From Chara braunii (Eukaryota > Streptophyta > Charophyceae > Charales > Characeae), in the NCBI GenBank assembly GCA_003427395.1, contig BFEA01000114.1, forward strand, positions 695,306-719,599: a DNA stretch of 24,294 nucleotides, read 5' to 3'. Position 1 is the first letter of the stretch; the number at the start of each line of letters is the position of its first letter. This document shows positions 9,851 to 19,515 of this stretch, in pieces. Position numbers and translations under genes: made by a program. The notes beneath the pieces are model-generated. The model searched no databases and had not been told where the DNA came from. It was given only the letters and a program-made list of their open reading frames with translations.

Positions 9851-9885
9851 GGCCGCTGGACGGTACTTAGGCCGGTCCAGCGGCC
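9851..9885. repeat. GC-rich inverted repeat in 5' LTR of element B
   Basis: GGCCGCTGGAC (9851-9861) and GTCCAGCGGCC (9875-9885) are exact reverse complements around a 13-base loop. A weaker hairpin follows at about 9923-9952 (GCTGCGCTAAT opposite ATTAGTGCAGC). Both lie in the part of the LTR that the 3' copy lacks. They could act in the LTR transcript, but nothing here shows it. Confidence 0.8.
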
Positions 9886-10169
9886 ATTCCCACATTTTGG
9901 AACAGCGGCAACTAGGAGCAGCGCTGCGCTAATTTGGGATTAGTGCAGCTCCGAGCGCAGCAGCGCTATTTCGTGCTGGGTGGCGTGTAGAGGTGGTAGA
10001 GGGAGGTACTCACCGACTTACCTGTGCAGCGCCATAGCTCCAGGTTGAAGTCGCGGGTCTTCGGCAGCTCCAAGGCGCCACCTTGCACCTGCAGGTAAGA
10101 GCCGGGCACGAATCCGGGAGTGAGGCACACCTCCTGCCTGCCTCACCATCTCCACTTTTCTCCTCTGCC

Positions 10170-10199
10170 CCTCTCCATCTTCTTCCTCTTCTTCTTCAG

Positions 10200-10230
<31 letters not shown>

Positions 10231-10281
10231 CTCCTTCAGACTTTTCTTCTTCTTCTTCTTCAGACTTAGTCTTCTTCTTCA
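10170..10281. repeat. (TTC)n-rich microsatellite inside the 5' LTR of element B
   Basis: Interrupted TTC repeats with recurring CAGACTT interruptions fill this stretch. The Ser-rich forward frame and the Glu-rich reverse frame are by-products of the repeat, not genes. Confidence 0.95.
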
Positions 10282-10800
10282 GATTGGACACTAAGATACG
10301 AGTTGGACAGAGATCAGTGTTTGGACTTCGGGTGTAAGAGGCTGAGACACTTACCTGGTTTCGAGACATTGGAGACATTGGGATTGATAGCCAGTGGCAT
10401 CACAGATCGGACATTTGTTACATTGGGATTCTGCACCTCAGACATTGGTGACTCGTGTTCATGACATTCTGGTTTTGTTCGGTGACATTTTGGCTACCAT
10501 ATCGGTGACCTTCTGGATTTTATCTCGGTGACATCGGGCGCTGTCCACATCTCCCACCTCCATCGTCTCTCCTCCCACCATTCATCTGTGTATGATTGTA
10601 TGGGGCCTGAAGCATCGTCTATGCATGGCTTCAGACCCCACCATCCATCGATTGTTTGTGTGTTGAGTGATGTTGGGTGAGTTCGGTCTACGTGAGTCAG
10701 TCCATTTCTCGGACTTCCGCTGCATACATGCTCATCCTATATTGGTTGATCTTTGGTTCTCCCCATACTTGTTGAAGTATTCACTAGTATGCAACAGTTT

Positions 10801-10812
10801 TGGTATCGGAGC
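10801..10812 (+). other. Primer-binding site of element B (initiator-Met tRNA type)
   Basis: TGGTATCGGAGC follows the 5' LTR after a 4-base spacer (GTTT). It is identical over 12 bases to the PBS of element A and differs by one base from the usual plant form. Beyond 12 bases the two sites diverge (AGACC here, TGTGG in A). Confidence 0.9.
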
Positions 10813-11529
10813 AGACCAATTAAATGGATCTGCTCACAAGGTAATTCTGATTAAGGAATCGATCGCTCAATTAGCATGATTCGTTTTTTCCAAATCAGTT
10901 CTGCATTACTATCGAGATTCAAGTTGCAAATTCTCCTTTTTTTAAAATTCGGTATTCTGTTTTATTTCGGTATTGAATTAGGGTTGCGATAAAAGTTTCA
11001 GTTTTCCACATTGGGGAAAATTCGCACTTTGGCCTTCGGAAAATTGGATTTTGTTTGGTTGAAATTCCCGAAATTTCACGTTTTTTGAAAATTCGAGTGT
11101 TTTTTTCCTTCTCTAACTATCCGATTTTTTTCTTTTTCGTTTGGCCGACTGTTTGGAATCGTTTACCTCAGAACTGCAACTTTCCGGGAAGTTCACTGAC
11201 AACGGTGAACTCCCGGATCATAGGTGATCTCAATGGACACCTAATCGACCGACAATTTAAAATTCGTTATTGATAATTATTAAATGTTATTGATTAATGA
11301 TTCTTAATTATTTATTATTCATCATTCTTATTGATTATTGATTATTTTCGTAATTAAATCGTTTGGGGGAAAAGTCAATTTTTTTTTGTTCTTCTCTTTT
11401 GATTAGGAGTCCAGTCCACATTGGGACAGGGGACTGTATGTGGATTGCTTGATCTGTTCTACCTGTTCCCACCCTCCCTGCCCTCCCCATACTCTGTGAC
11501 ACCGAGGTCTCCAAGTACCGCATCAGCCT
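10813..11529 (+). other. AT-rich leader of element B
   Basis: This roughly 700-bp stretch between PBS and gag is strongly AT-rich, especially 10900-11390, with T runs and TTATTGATTATT-type repetition. It has no convincing open frame. Composition shifts back to GC-balanced near 11400, where gag begins. Confidence 0.65.
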
Positions 11530-12959
11530 GTGCTGATGTCGACGGAACAGAGCACTGGGGCACTGCCACGACGCAGTGCCAGGCTCGCAGTTCGTAGCCA
11601 CTTTGTGCTACCTCCACGGCCGAAGTATCAGCAACAACGACGCAGCAGGCGAACGACTCCAGCGGCATCCAGTACCAATGCAGCAACTGCAGTACGGGGT
11701 ACCGTCGGGACCCTTCCCGCCTGTCCGGTCCAAGGGGACCATGAGACTTTGGCAGCTTACCTTCAGCGGGTACAGGCATTCACAGATGCCATCGCCACAG
11801 CAAAGGCACAGCAAGGGGCAGCAGAAGCAGAACGTCAGCGGCTTGCCCAAGAGCCGGCAGCCCAAGCTCAGCGAACTGCTGAGGCTGAAGCAACGGCTCG
11901 AGACAAGCGGAATGCCGCCAGCATTGAGTCTCTGATTCAAAATGAGAGTCAGTGGACTACTACCTACTCCAAGGCATGACCTTTGTGCCTACGGATGACA
12001 CCGGCGGAGGCAGAAAGGTGTAACCTGGCTAACTTGATGCTGTGCATGATGAGGGCGGTGATGTGGAATAACACAATGCTGTAGGTACACCTGCTCGCGG
12101 ACCGACCGCTCAGACAAAACCAGCAGGAAGATACTGCCGCCTTAACATCTGCCGTCCGCGCCGCAGCAACGCAGCAGCATCAACAGCACCAGCTGTTGAA
12201 CACCACTATCACACGCGTCAACAACATCGAGGCTAAGGCCTCAGCAGCGCCAGGCTGCATGATAGACACGGCGAAGCAGCTCGGGGAGCTCATCAACCAT
12301 GTTGTCAATATTATCGAAGACCTAGGTGACTTTACCAGTCCGGCCACGATCAGCAGCATGGTGGCCGCCATCAAGACAGACATCACCAAATTGCAGTCAC
12401 GACCGGAAGCCGCTGCGAAGGTATACAAGATGCCACGTTTCAACATCAGCAAGTTTGACGACTACAACAAGATGGACGCCTTGACATGGTGGCAAGCCTT
12501 CCTCACCAAAGCAGCCTGCCACTACGTGCCGCCCGAGGATATGATGAAAGCACTCTACCTCCAACTCATTGGAGGAGCACACACATGGATGAACACACCG
12601 CGGCCAATCTGAGATGTACCGTCGCCCAACTGCACACGCACATTACGTGGGAGCAGTTCGAGCAAATGTGGAACACTCGATTCATGGTCCGCAACGTGGT
12701 AAAGGCGGCCATGAACGATGTCTACTCCAACTCGCAAGGGAACATGCCAACTCGAGACTGGACGATTAAGTGGCAGAAGATAGTAACCACTCCGGGCTTC
12801 GACTTGAGTTTCCCAAAGCAACGATCCGAATTCTTTTCGCGATCGTGTGCAGGACTGCGGTGGGCACTCGGCAACGAGTACGACTACGCCTCATTCCAGG
12901 CCATTCAGGATCGTGCGAACCTGGTCATCCAAATGGATGACAAGGCTGCCAACGAATGA
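11530..12959 (+). pseudogene. Gag of element B (broken)
   Basis: The first frame (11530-11979) begins MLMSTEQSTGALPRRSARLA and carries an Ala/Gln/Glu-rich coiled-coil stretch (AEAERQRLAQEPAAQAQRT). Shifts and stops near 11980-12055 follow. The frame resumes at about 12100 (DRPLRQNQQEDTAAL) and runs through a second helical part to KMPRFNISKFDDYNKMDALTWWQAFL, the start of the capsid-like Retrotrans_gag domain. A frameshift near 12595 moves the rest to another frame, with ITWEQFEQMWNTRF and FFSRSCAGLRWALG, ending at a TGA (12957). Function would be particle formation; at least three breaks rule out an intact product. Confidence 0.8.
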
Positions 12960-13285
12960 CAGTCCCAGCCGCAATATGTGGCTAAGCAAGGCTACCAACG
13001 AGCGACGCATAACAATGCAGTGATTCCTGACGAATCAATAGATCTCCACGCTGCAGCAGCATCCTCGAGTGATGGACGAGTTGTCGCAACGCTTCCGCCG
13101 AAGCGTCCAAGGCGACACAAGCGACGACATCGAAGGTAACTGGGCAGCAACCATGAAAGACATACAACATTACCAAGGAAGTATTTGACCTTCGTCAACG
13201 GTACGGATATTGCCTTTGGTGCAATAGTGTAAACCACACTACCGCACAATGCTCGAAAAAGGGAAGGCACGCGTACCCCGTCTAG
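12960..13285 (+). pseudogene. Gag C-terminus of element B with an intact CCHC zinc knuckle
   Basis: At 13211-13252 the frame reads CLWCNSVNHTTAQC, an exact C-x2-C-x4-H-x4-C nucleocapsid knuckle. It is preceded by ITKEVFDLRQRYGY and followed by SKKG. The zinc knuckle binds element RNA for packaging. All four ligands are kept, although gag upstream is broken. The stretch from 12960 to about 13150 has no clear domain and contains stops. Confidence 0.8.
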
Positions 13286-13355
13286 CTAACTCGGGAAACT
13301 GAGTTACGCACGGAGAGGGGCGACGCCTCTCCTCACTCTGTCGGAACCGGTTGCC

Positions 13356-14475
13356 TTGCTAGCAACCGATATCACTACCGGGGAGCATGAGTTAGTCACT
13401 GATTCTCGTGATACATACGAGGATTATGCTGCCCAGGTGGTGCCACCATTGGACCAGCCTAGCCACGTGCACTTAGATAGCGTATGTGCAACTTGTACAC
13501 CGCCGGCAAGTGAACCGGTCAGTTCGCCATTGATTTCTGAGGACTCGACGGCGTGGTCAAGACTTGAGGAGCTTGACCCACTCACGAGAGAGGACTTCGT
13601 TTGGATGCCTCTACCCTCGACCGGATCCTTGCCAAAGCCGCATTGTAACGCATTGATGGCAAATCTACGCTCCTACTTGCACGCTGCAGTACCGGCTCCG
13701 TTGATGGATGACGGTGTAGCGGTTGTTGATCTCCGCTCCTATCTTGCGAAGATTGACCGCGAGTACGCCACGCAAAGGTACGCCGAGATCGATGCTCCTT
13801 CGCTCTATATCCGCATTCAAATCGGAAAGGCAACCTGCAGTGCCTTGATTGACTGCGGAGCGTCTCGCAACTTCATGAGCCAAGCGTTTATGGCCCGCGC
13901 GTGCGAAGGAAGACGCAACCTACGCAAGTTACACTCGCCGACGGCCGCACGCAAAAGTCAATTGACCGATGCGTTGACGGCGTGCCGGTGTACTTTGCGC
14001 CCCTTGCGTGCGAGCCGGTGTCTTTTGACATCCTCGACACCAAGTTCGACATGATTCTAGGCATGTCTTGGTTGCGTAGGGCCGACCATCCGGTAAACTT
14101 TCATGACCGAACCGTTCACGCCCGTGATCGGAAGGGAGTGTTAGTCCCATGTACGGTTGCGACCCCTCACACTTCGATTACTTGTCATGTAGTTTTCGTC
14201 GCGAGGATTCGCGACGCCATAGCTCGGAATGACTTAGAGGAGATGGGTGTTGTTTTCCTACATGCCCTCCCCTCGACGGACGGACCAGCCGCGTCGCCGT
14301 CGGACCCACGTATTACTCACCTCTTAGATGGATATGGAAACGTCTTCGAGGCTCCCACCGGAACGGTTCCAGGTCGGCCCATACGTCACGGGATTACTCT
14401 CGAGGCGGGTGCCGTCCCTCAACGTGGATGCATTTCCCGCATGAGCGAAGAGGAACTCGAGGTGCTTCGCGCACA
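13356..14475 (+). pseudogene. Retropepsin and RT-leading region of element B
   Basis: The first part (13356-14054) is an acidic linker followed by YIRIQIGKATCSALIDCGASRNFMSQAFM. DCGAS is the aspartic protease active site with Cys in place of the usual Ser or Thr after Asp. A frameshift near 13900 moves the second lobe to a new frame, with VTLADGRTQKSI, FDILDTKFDMILGMSWL (the conserved LGM.WL strand) and HPVNFHDRTV. The same frame continues with [20 protein letters not shown], the usual approach to RT, and then shifts at about 14475. The protein would cleave the Gag-Pol polyprotein in the particle. Confidence 0.82.
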
Positions 14476-15080
14476 ATCGATGACCTTCTCGACAAAGGCT
14501 GGATTCGCCCTAGTTGTTCGCCATACGGTGCACCGGTTCTCTTCGTCCAGAAGAAGAACAAGGACTTACGGTTGTGCATCGATTATAGAAAACTTAACGC
14601 ACAAACCATAAACAACGCCGGCCCCCTCCCTTGGATTGATGATCTCCTGGAGCGATTGGGCGGCGCGACGTACTTCTCGAAGTTGGACTTGAAGTCGGGT
14701 TACCACGATATCGAAATCCAGCCTCAAGACCGGTACAAGACTACCTTCAAAACGCGGTATGGGCATTTTGAGTGGGTCATGATGCCATTTGGACTCACCA
14801 ATGCCCTGACAACCTTCCAAGCAGCCATGACAACAGAGTCCCGAGACTTGCTCGATCGTACCGTCCTCATCTACCTCGATGGTATCTTGGCCTATAGTAG
14901 GACGCTCGACTAGCACCTCGTACACCTTCATGCGGTGTTGGATCGGTTGCGAGCAGCCAAGTACAAAGCAAACCGTGACAAGTGCGAATTCGCCAAACAA
15001 GAGCTTGAGTACTTAGGCCATTACGTGACGCTGAAAGGCATTCGTCCCTTTGCGGACAAGATCCAAGCCAATCGTGGATT
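14476..15080 (+). pseudogene. Reverse transcriptase of element B (YLDG, stop-interrupted)
   Basis: RT motifs appear in order: [49 protein letters not shown] (first catalytic Asp kept), [14 protein letters not shown] and [10 protein letters not shown]. The YLDD box is YLDG, so the third catalytic carboxylate is lost. A TAG (14911-14913) interrupts the frame just after YSRTLD. The same frame then continues with HLVHLHAVLDRLRAAKYKANRDKCEFAKQ and YLGHYVTLKGI. A frameshift near 15075 ends the segment. Confidence 0.92.
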
Positions 15081-15672
15081 GGCCGGAACCCCGTTGAGCG
15101 TCGGGCGTACGCTCTATCATGGGTTTGGCTGGATACTATCAGCGCTTCGTCGAGTCTCACTCCAAAGTGGCAGCTCCTTTGTCAAGACTTCAGCCCCCGA
15201 AGGTACCATTCGAGTTCGACGACGCAGCTCGTGGCGCGTTCAATACGTTGAAGGNGGCGATGCAAGACGCACCGGCCCTCCGTATCTATGACCCCACCCT
15301 ACCCACCCAAGTGACTACGGATGCTTTCGGGTACGGTATTGGTGCGGTATTGGAATAATGCGACATAGATGGTTGGCACCAGGTCGTGTACTTCTCCCAA
15401 AAAGTGCCTCCCATCAACACTCTCGACGACGCTAGGAAGAAAGAGCTACTCGCGTTCGTCACTGTTCTCAAACGGTGGCGTCACTTTCTTCTCGGTCGTC
15501 GGCGTTTTAGATGGAACACAGACAATAATCCGTTGACCTTCTAAAAAACGAAGGACATGGTCACTAGCACGATCGGTCGATGGATGTATTACATCGACCA
15601 GTTTGACTTTGAGCCGTGCCACATTCCCGATCACACCAATTGAGCAGCGGACGCCCTCTCACGACGGCCCGA
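15081..15672 (+). pseudogene. RNase H of element B (three in-frame stops)
   Basis: After the shift the frame reads LAGYYQRFVESHSKVAAPLS and then TTDAFGYGIGAVLE, with the first RNase H Asp. The usual Ser after DA is Phe. Stops in the same frame are TAA at 15356, TAA at 15542 and TGA at 15641. Between them the domain stays readable: ARKKELLAFVTVLKRWRHFLLG, TDNNPLTF, FDFEPCHIPDHTN and [10 protein letters not shown]. An N at 15255 marks one uncertain base. The even spread of stops suggests simple decay after insertion. Confidence 0.88.
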
Positions 15673-15782
15673 TCTTGGTGCCCTCGTGACTACGACGTTC
15701 CAACTCGACGATGATGTAGCAGCATTTCGTCAAAGGCTACAAGTCCGATCCGACTTACTCTACGTTTTATGCAGAGCTCTTA

Positions 15783-16980
15783 TTGGATCACCCGTCGGCT
15801 GGTCATTATCGTATCTGCGACGGGTTCCTACTCCACACGAGAGGAAAGGACTTGTTAGTGGTGCCCCAAGATCGCATCTTACGGAATCGTCTTCTCAGTG
15901 AATTCCATGACGCACGACTTTCGGCACACCTTGGCGTGACCCGCACATTGGCCCGCCTCCGCCAGCGTTTTCACTAGCTAGACGTTCTTCACTATGTCAC
16001 GAGGTCCATTGAGTCATGCACAGCTTGCCATCGCAACAAAGGTCGATCTCAGGTCCTTTATGGCGAACTGAAATCGATGCCGATTCCTCGGGCACCGCGC
16101 CTCTCCATTGCCATGGACGTTAGAGGCCCGTTCCCCCACGATCGCCTCGGCCATGACGGCATTCTCACGATCGTTGACCGTTTGAGCAAGTACGCTCGTT
16201 TTCTTCCATGCAAGTACCGTGCTACAGCCCCCGAGCTCGCACGACTCTTGCACACCGGCTGGATTACCTGCCACAGTGTACCGGAAGGCATTGTGAGCGA
16301 CAAACACTCGCTTCATGTCAACCTTTTGGACTTCCCCCTCATCACGGAGTCCGGTTCGACTATGAAGCCGAGTTCCGCACGACACCCGCAGACGGATGGG
16401 CAGTCGGAACGAGCGCATCAGACCGCTCAAATGATGTTACGTACACTCATCCGTCCCGACGAGAAAGATTGGGTTGACCGGCTTCCCGACATCGAGTTCG
16501 CCTATAACACTTCGGTGCACCCGACGATCTGCATCACTCCATTCGAGTTACATCACGGTGGAGAGAAAGCCCGAGTCTTTGCCGATCTTCTTCTACCACG
16601 GGCCGCCGACATAGACGACGCTTGCTCTCCCGCTTCTGTTCGGAAGTACCGGGACTTGCTGATCAAAGCCCGCGCGAACATGCAAAAGGATCAAATCCAC
16701 ATGCAGCAGCAAGCTAACCAACGTCGACTCCATGTCCTTTCCGCGAGGAAGACCTTGTTTGGGTCCTCGCTGAGGAATTCGCGCTGGAGCAGGACGTCTC
16801 GCACAAACTCCTCCCGAAATGGTTTGGACCATGGAAGGTAATTTCTGCAGCAGGCGACGACCCTACAGGTCCTTCCTTTGTGATTGCCATCCCACCGCAC
16901 CTCCGTGTGCACCCAGTCTTCCATGCGTCGAAGCTGGTCGTCTACACGCCACCTTCCGAGGATGAGTTTTTGGGCCGACG
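15783..16980 (+). pseudogene. Integrase of element B (DDE triad kept, frame broken)
   Basis: The zinc-binding module has HDARLSAHLG and SCTACHRNK, split by a TAG at 15975. The core follows in the same frame: AMDVRGPFP (first Asp), GIVSDKHS (second Asp) and HPQTDGQSERAH (Glu). Exactly 35 residues lie between the second Asp and the Glu, as in the D,D(35)E rule, though the sequence just after SDK does not resemble the family and may carry a pair of compensating shifts. A frameshift near 16735 leads to another frame with LEQDVSHKLLPKWFGPWKV, the GPF/Y module, and HPVFHASKLVVYTPP. The protein would insert element cDNA; it cannot be made whole from this copy. Confidence 0.9.
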
Positions 16981-16984
16981 ATCA

Positions 16985-17250
16985 CACCCTCTATGGACGG
17001 ACACCAGAAAGTCGACCGTGTCATCAGGCACTGCAAGTTTGGCAACAAGCCAATGCAATACGAAGTCACATTCAAGCAATGTGCCCCAGATGACACTCGT
17101 TGGATGTCCCGCGCAGACTTACAAGCATCTGCACCACTCATCTTCTCCGACTACAAGAACCGGCGACTCGCCAAGGACAAAGCTCGTCCCACCCGACCCA
17201 CCCAGGTATCGGACAGGCAACTTCGCCCTCGCAGGGAGCTTGGTCTTTTA
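16985..17250 (+). pseudogene. Chromodomain tail of element B integrase
   Basis: From 16993 the frame reads MDGHQKVDRVIRHCKFGN, then YEVTFKQCAPDDTRWMSRADL and a final helix FSDYKNRRLAK. Spacing and order match the chromovirus chromodomain and also the equivalent part of element A (YRVRFRHHTDPKEDRWFTREEL). A frame change near 16975 separates it from the GPF/Y module. Family knowledge says it directs integration to particular chromatin. Confidence 0.78.
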
Positions 17251-17260
17251 AGGGGGGGAG
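17250..17260 (+). other. Polypurine tract of element B
   Basis: AAGGGGGGGAG ends two bases before the TGTTACA that starts the 3' LTR. It is the expected plus-strand primer and confirms the direction of element B. Confidence 0.9.
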
Positions 17261-17262
17261 TG

Positions 17263-17427
17263 TGTTACATTCTGTGATTCCACACGGGCCTTCAGAGGCC
17301 CGACAGGCCAGGCCTTCTTCTCCCGGTAGGCCCTGTTAGGCCACCGGTTGGCGCCGCAGCACCCAGCAGACCAGGGTTGGCCCAAACGACATGACCATTT
17401 GGGCCTGGCGGCGCTCTTGAGGCTGCC
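17263..17427 (+). repeat. 3' LTR of element B (only partly matching the 5' LTR)
   Basis: From TGTTACATTCTGTGATTCC to GGCTGCC the sequence follows the start of the 5' LTR closely, lacking a 34-bp insert. After 17427 the two copies part completely. Downstream (17428 on) there is a TATATTA at 17436-17442, which could be a native LTR promoter, so either this copy is truncated or the 5' LTR has been altered. The sequence alone does not decide. Confidence 0.85.
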
Positions 17428-18908
17428 AACCGGTGTATATTAGACCGGCTCCTGTTGTTGGTCCTGCCGTTGCCGGAACCAGGGCATCGGGTATGTTGCA
17501 ATGAGGGCCGTCTCCTTGTCTTACTTGGAGGCTTACTTGGAAAAGAACTTGGTGCAGAAGTCCTCGGTGGCAGTTCTGCTGTGACCAGAACCTGGATTCA
17601 GTGAGCTATCCATCGTAGGTCTCCAGGAGCTCAACCAAGCTATGCTTTGAGTGAGCATCTGGTGGATTGCTTTGCTGCAATCTGTCTAGTTTTGTAGATA
17701 GATTGCCAATCTGACGCACTGTCGTCTTCAGTAATGGGAGCAGTGGGGGGCGTGGAGAGTAGGAATGCATCAGTGATGTCGGGTTTTATTTCCCGTGTGT
17801 GCACTGCCAAAAGGGCAGTACACAGGGAACAACCTGCTTCCTTTTGCCTATTCTTATATCTGCCTCTCCCTCTTCGGCCGACCTCTGCTCTGACGGTACC
17901 TTCATTTTGCCGATTGCTGTGTGTGTGTATGAAATGGGTAATGGTTTTGGGTGCAGTTGGCGACTTTGCATTTCCTTCCTTCCTTGAGAAAGATAACAGT
18001 TGTAGGGGACTAACAGTCATCTCCGGTGGCATTGGCGTCTGCTGCCCTTGCCAGCTGATCCAAGCCTGCCTTGAAGAGTCCTCCAGAAGTTTTTTTTTTT
18101 TTTTTTTTCACCTTCGCGATAGCCGTTTCTCCATGCTCCCTTTTTTGGCATCCGGTTGTGCTCCTCTGTTTTATGAAAGATGGATTTGACGACTGTCTTT
18201 CAACTTCTGCATAGATAACTGTATTGTTTAATTGGCTTTCTCACACACCATTGGGCGGGGGAGAACCACGGATGTGTATAGACTGCTCACTCATTGAAAA
18301 TCCCAAAGGAAGGGGTTTAAACCCCTACAACTGAAACCTTTTGCCCTCCTGCCTGTTTGATGATATGGCAACCCTCTTTAACTTCTTCGTAGTAACCTGG
18401 ATGAAATGTCCAGTGCTGTAGCCATTCCGCTCGACTGGGCAGCCGTGAAAACAACCTCTGGCCAGTGAATCTCAGCAACCAGGTCACTGTGCAGAGTAAA
18501 GTGCAGTTCTTGTTATATCCAGTTCAATTGCGCTGAGCTTGTCCTCCGTTCTGGCAGTGAGCGCTGCGATTGCTTCACATACAATGCTCTCCTGGTTCGC
18601 TAACCCGAACTTCTCTGGGGTTGGTCCTCGACGGGATTTTGAGGACCTGGTTTCTGTTCGGTAGCACCTTCATTTGCTTGTGACGAGTGGTACGTTGTGA
18701 AACAGGCATTACTGTGCCCGTTCCGCAGGTGAGATGAAATCTGTATCCGGTTCCCGACCACTGGAAGACCAGCTTGAGCAGCACAAAAGCTGTTTTATCA
18801 TTGGACATTGCTCGAATGCTGTCATCGGACTGGTAGTACCATCTGTTTGCTCCACTGATATGCTTGTTTCTGACTCACGCCTTGTAGCATCTCCCCATTC
18901 CTCGTCAG
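17428..18908 (+). other. Unassigned region between element B and the first supported host exon
   Basis: I see no supported exon here. It may be upstream flank, an intron or both. Features present are a TATATTA at 17436, a 28-codon frame at 17501-17584, a run of 19 T at 18090-18108 and a perfect 16-bp palindrome AGGGGTTTAAACCCCT at 18311-18326. The 151-codon frame at 17734-18189 contains the poly-T run as a Phe tract and looks like chance. A possible donor, CAG|GTGAG at 18722, follows a short frame with no recognisable domain. The stretch before 18908 is pyrimidine-rich and ends in CAG, a good acceptor. Confidence 0.5.
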
Positions 18909-19093
18909 TGTGGCTGAGGAGGGTATTGTTCAGGAAGATGACATTCAGCTAGGAGCAGCGGCAAAGTGTGGGCACAAGAAAATGGATCGTAATATGATGA
19001 ACATGGGCGCCATGGAACGGTATCAGGAGGAACGTGCTCGTGCAGCTGATATGATGAAAGCAGCAAATCCCGGCGCTGCCACGCCAAGCTCTG
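18909..19093 (+). CDS. Host OCRE-type protein, upstream visible exon
   Basis: The exon is bounded by a CAG acceptor after a pyrimidine-rich stretch and a strong donor, G|GTAAGT, at 19094. It begins with the last base of a split codon and ends with the first base of another. It encodes about 61 residues: VAEEGIVQEDDIQLG, then a Lys/Met/Arg-rich helix (KKMDRNMMNMGAMERYQEER) and a small Ala/Pro/Ser tail. I do not recognise the segment. Its phase-1 end joins the next exon (20519) to give a continuous reading into the OCRE block, which is the main evidence for coding. At least one exon must lie upstream, because the exon starts mid-codon. Confidence 0.7.
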
Positions 19094-19462
19094 GTAAGTA
19101 GAGTCATCCCTGTCATGTCTGCTGTCAAGCCCTCTCAAATGTTGTCTGCCGCCCATCCTTACTCGTCATGTGTGTGTGGATGCCCCAATGGCACCTCCTA
19201 TCCATATTAATCATGTGTGTGGATGTCAATGACACCATGCTTAGGGAGAAGTCAAGTCAGAAGGGGGAGTGAGTGATTGAGACAGCAGCAGTACATCATA
19301 GGCCGACAGGAATGACTACGGTGTCTTCGATAAACTTTCTGCAACGGAGATGTTCCATTGAAATGGTTTCAAAAGTTTTAAAGATATTCTTGACTGCAGG
19401 GGAGTTGGCATATTTTGGAAACACTCGTCAACAACAACCGTTCATTGTTGGGACAACAGCTT

Positions 19463-19465
<3 letters not shown>

Positions 19466-19510
<45 letters not shown>
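19466..19510. repeat. (TG)n microsatellite in host intron, next to adapter
   Basis: About 22 GT/TG units run directly into the adapter sequence at 19511. Its true length is unknown, because the assembly break lies exactly at its right end. Confidence 0.97.

Positions 19511-19515
<5 letters not shown>

Larger units (their letters stand above)
9582..10796 (+). repeat. 5' LTR of element B
   Basis: The LTR starts TGTTACATTCTG and ends ATGCAACA four bases before the PBS, giving TGTT...AACA termini and a length of about 1.2 kb. The first roughly 195 bp match the 3' LTR (17263-17427), with a 34-bp insert here at about 9620-9655. The rest (9777-10796) has no counterpart downstream. That part is GC-rich with hairpins at first, then has a TTC-rich microsatellite, then repeated GACATT motifs. 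A hairpin with 13-base arms lies at 10601-10613 and 10628-10640, with one mismatch. Confidence 0.8.
9582..17427 (+). mobile_element. Element B: degenerate Ty3/gypsy chromovirus LTR retrotransposon
   Basis: This is a second chromovirus, unrelated to element A at nucleotide level and on the plus strand. The order is 5' LTR, PBS (10801), leader, gag, CCHC knuckle, retropepsin, RT, RNase H, integrase, chromodomain, polypurine tract (17250-17260) and 3' LTR (from 17263). Pol is broken by stops at 14911, 15356, 15542, 15641 and 15975 and by several frameshifts, and the RT motif is YLDG. The right boundary given is where the 3' LTR stops matching the 5' LTR; the true end may lie further right. Confidence 0.93.

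Noticed and set aside
10196-10378. Glu-rich reverse-strand frame
   Set aside because: It is the complement of the TTC microsatellite.
17734-18189. 151-codon frame after a CAG, considered as a first host exon
   Set aside because: It includes a Phe run from the 19-T tract, has no domain, and offers no donor in a phase that would join the exon at 18909.
18660-18722. Possible upstream exon ending CAG|GTGAG, in a phase that would fit the exon at 18909
   Set aside because: The open stretch is short, with a stop just upstream, and the residues resemble nothing I know; splice evidence is needed.
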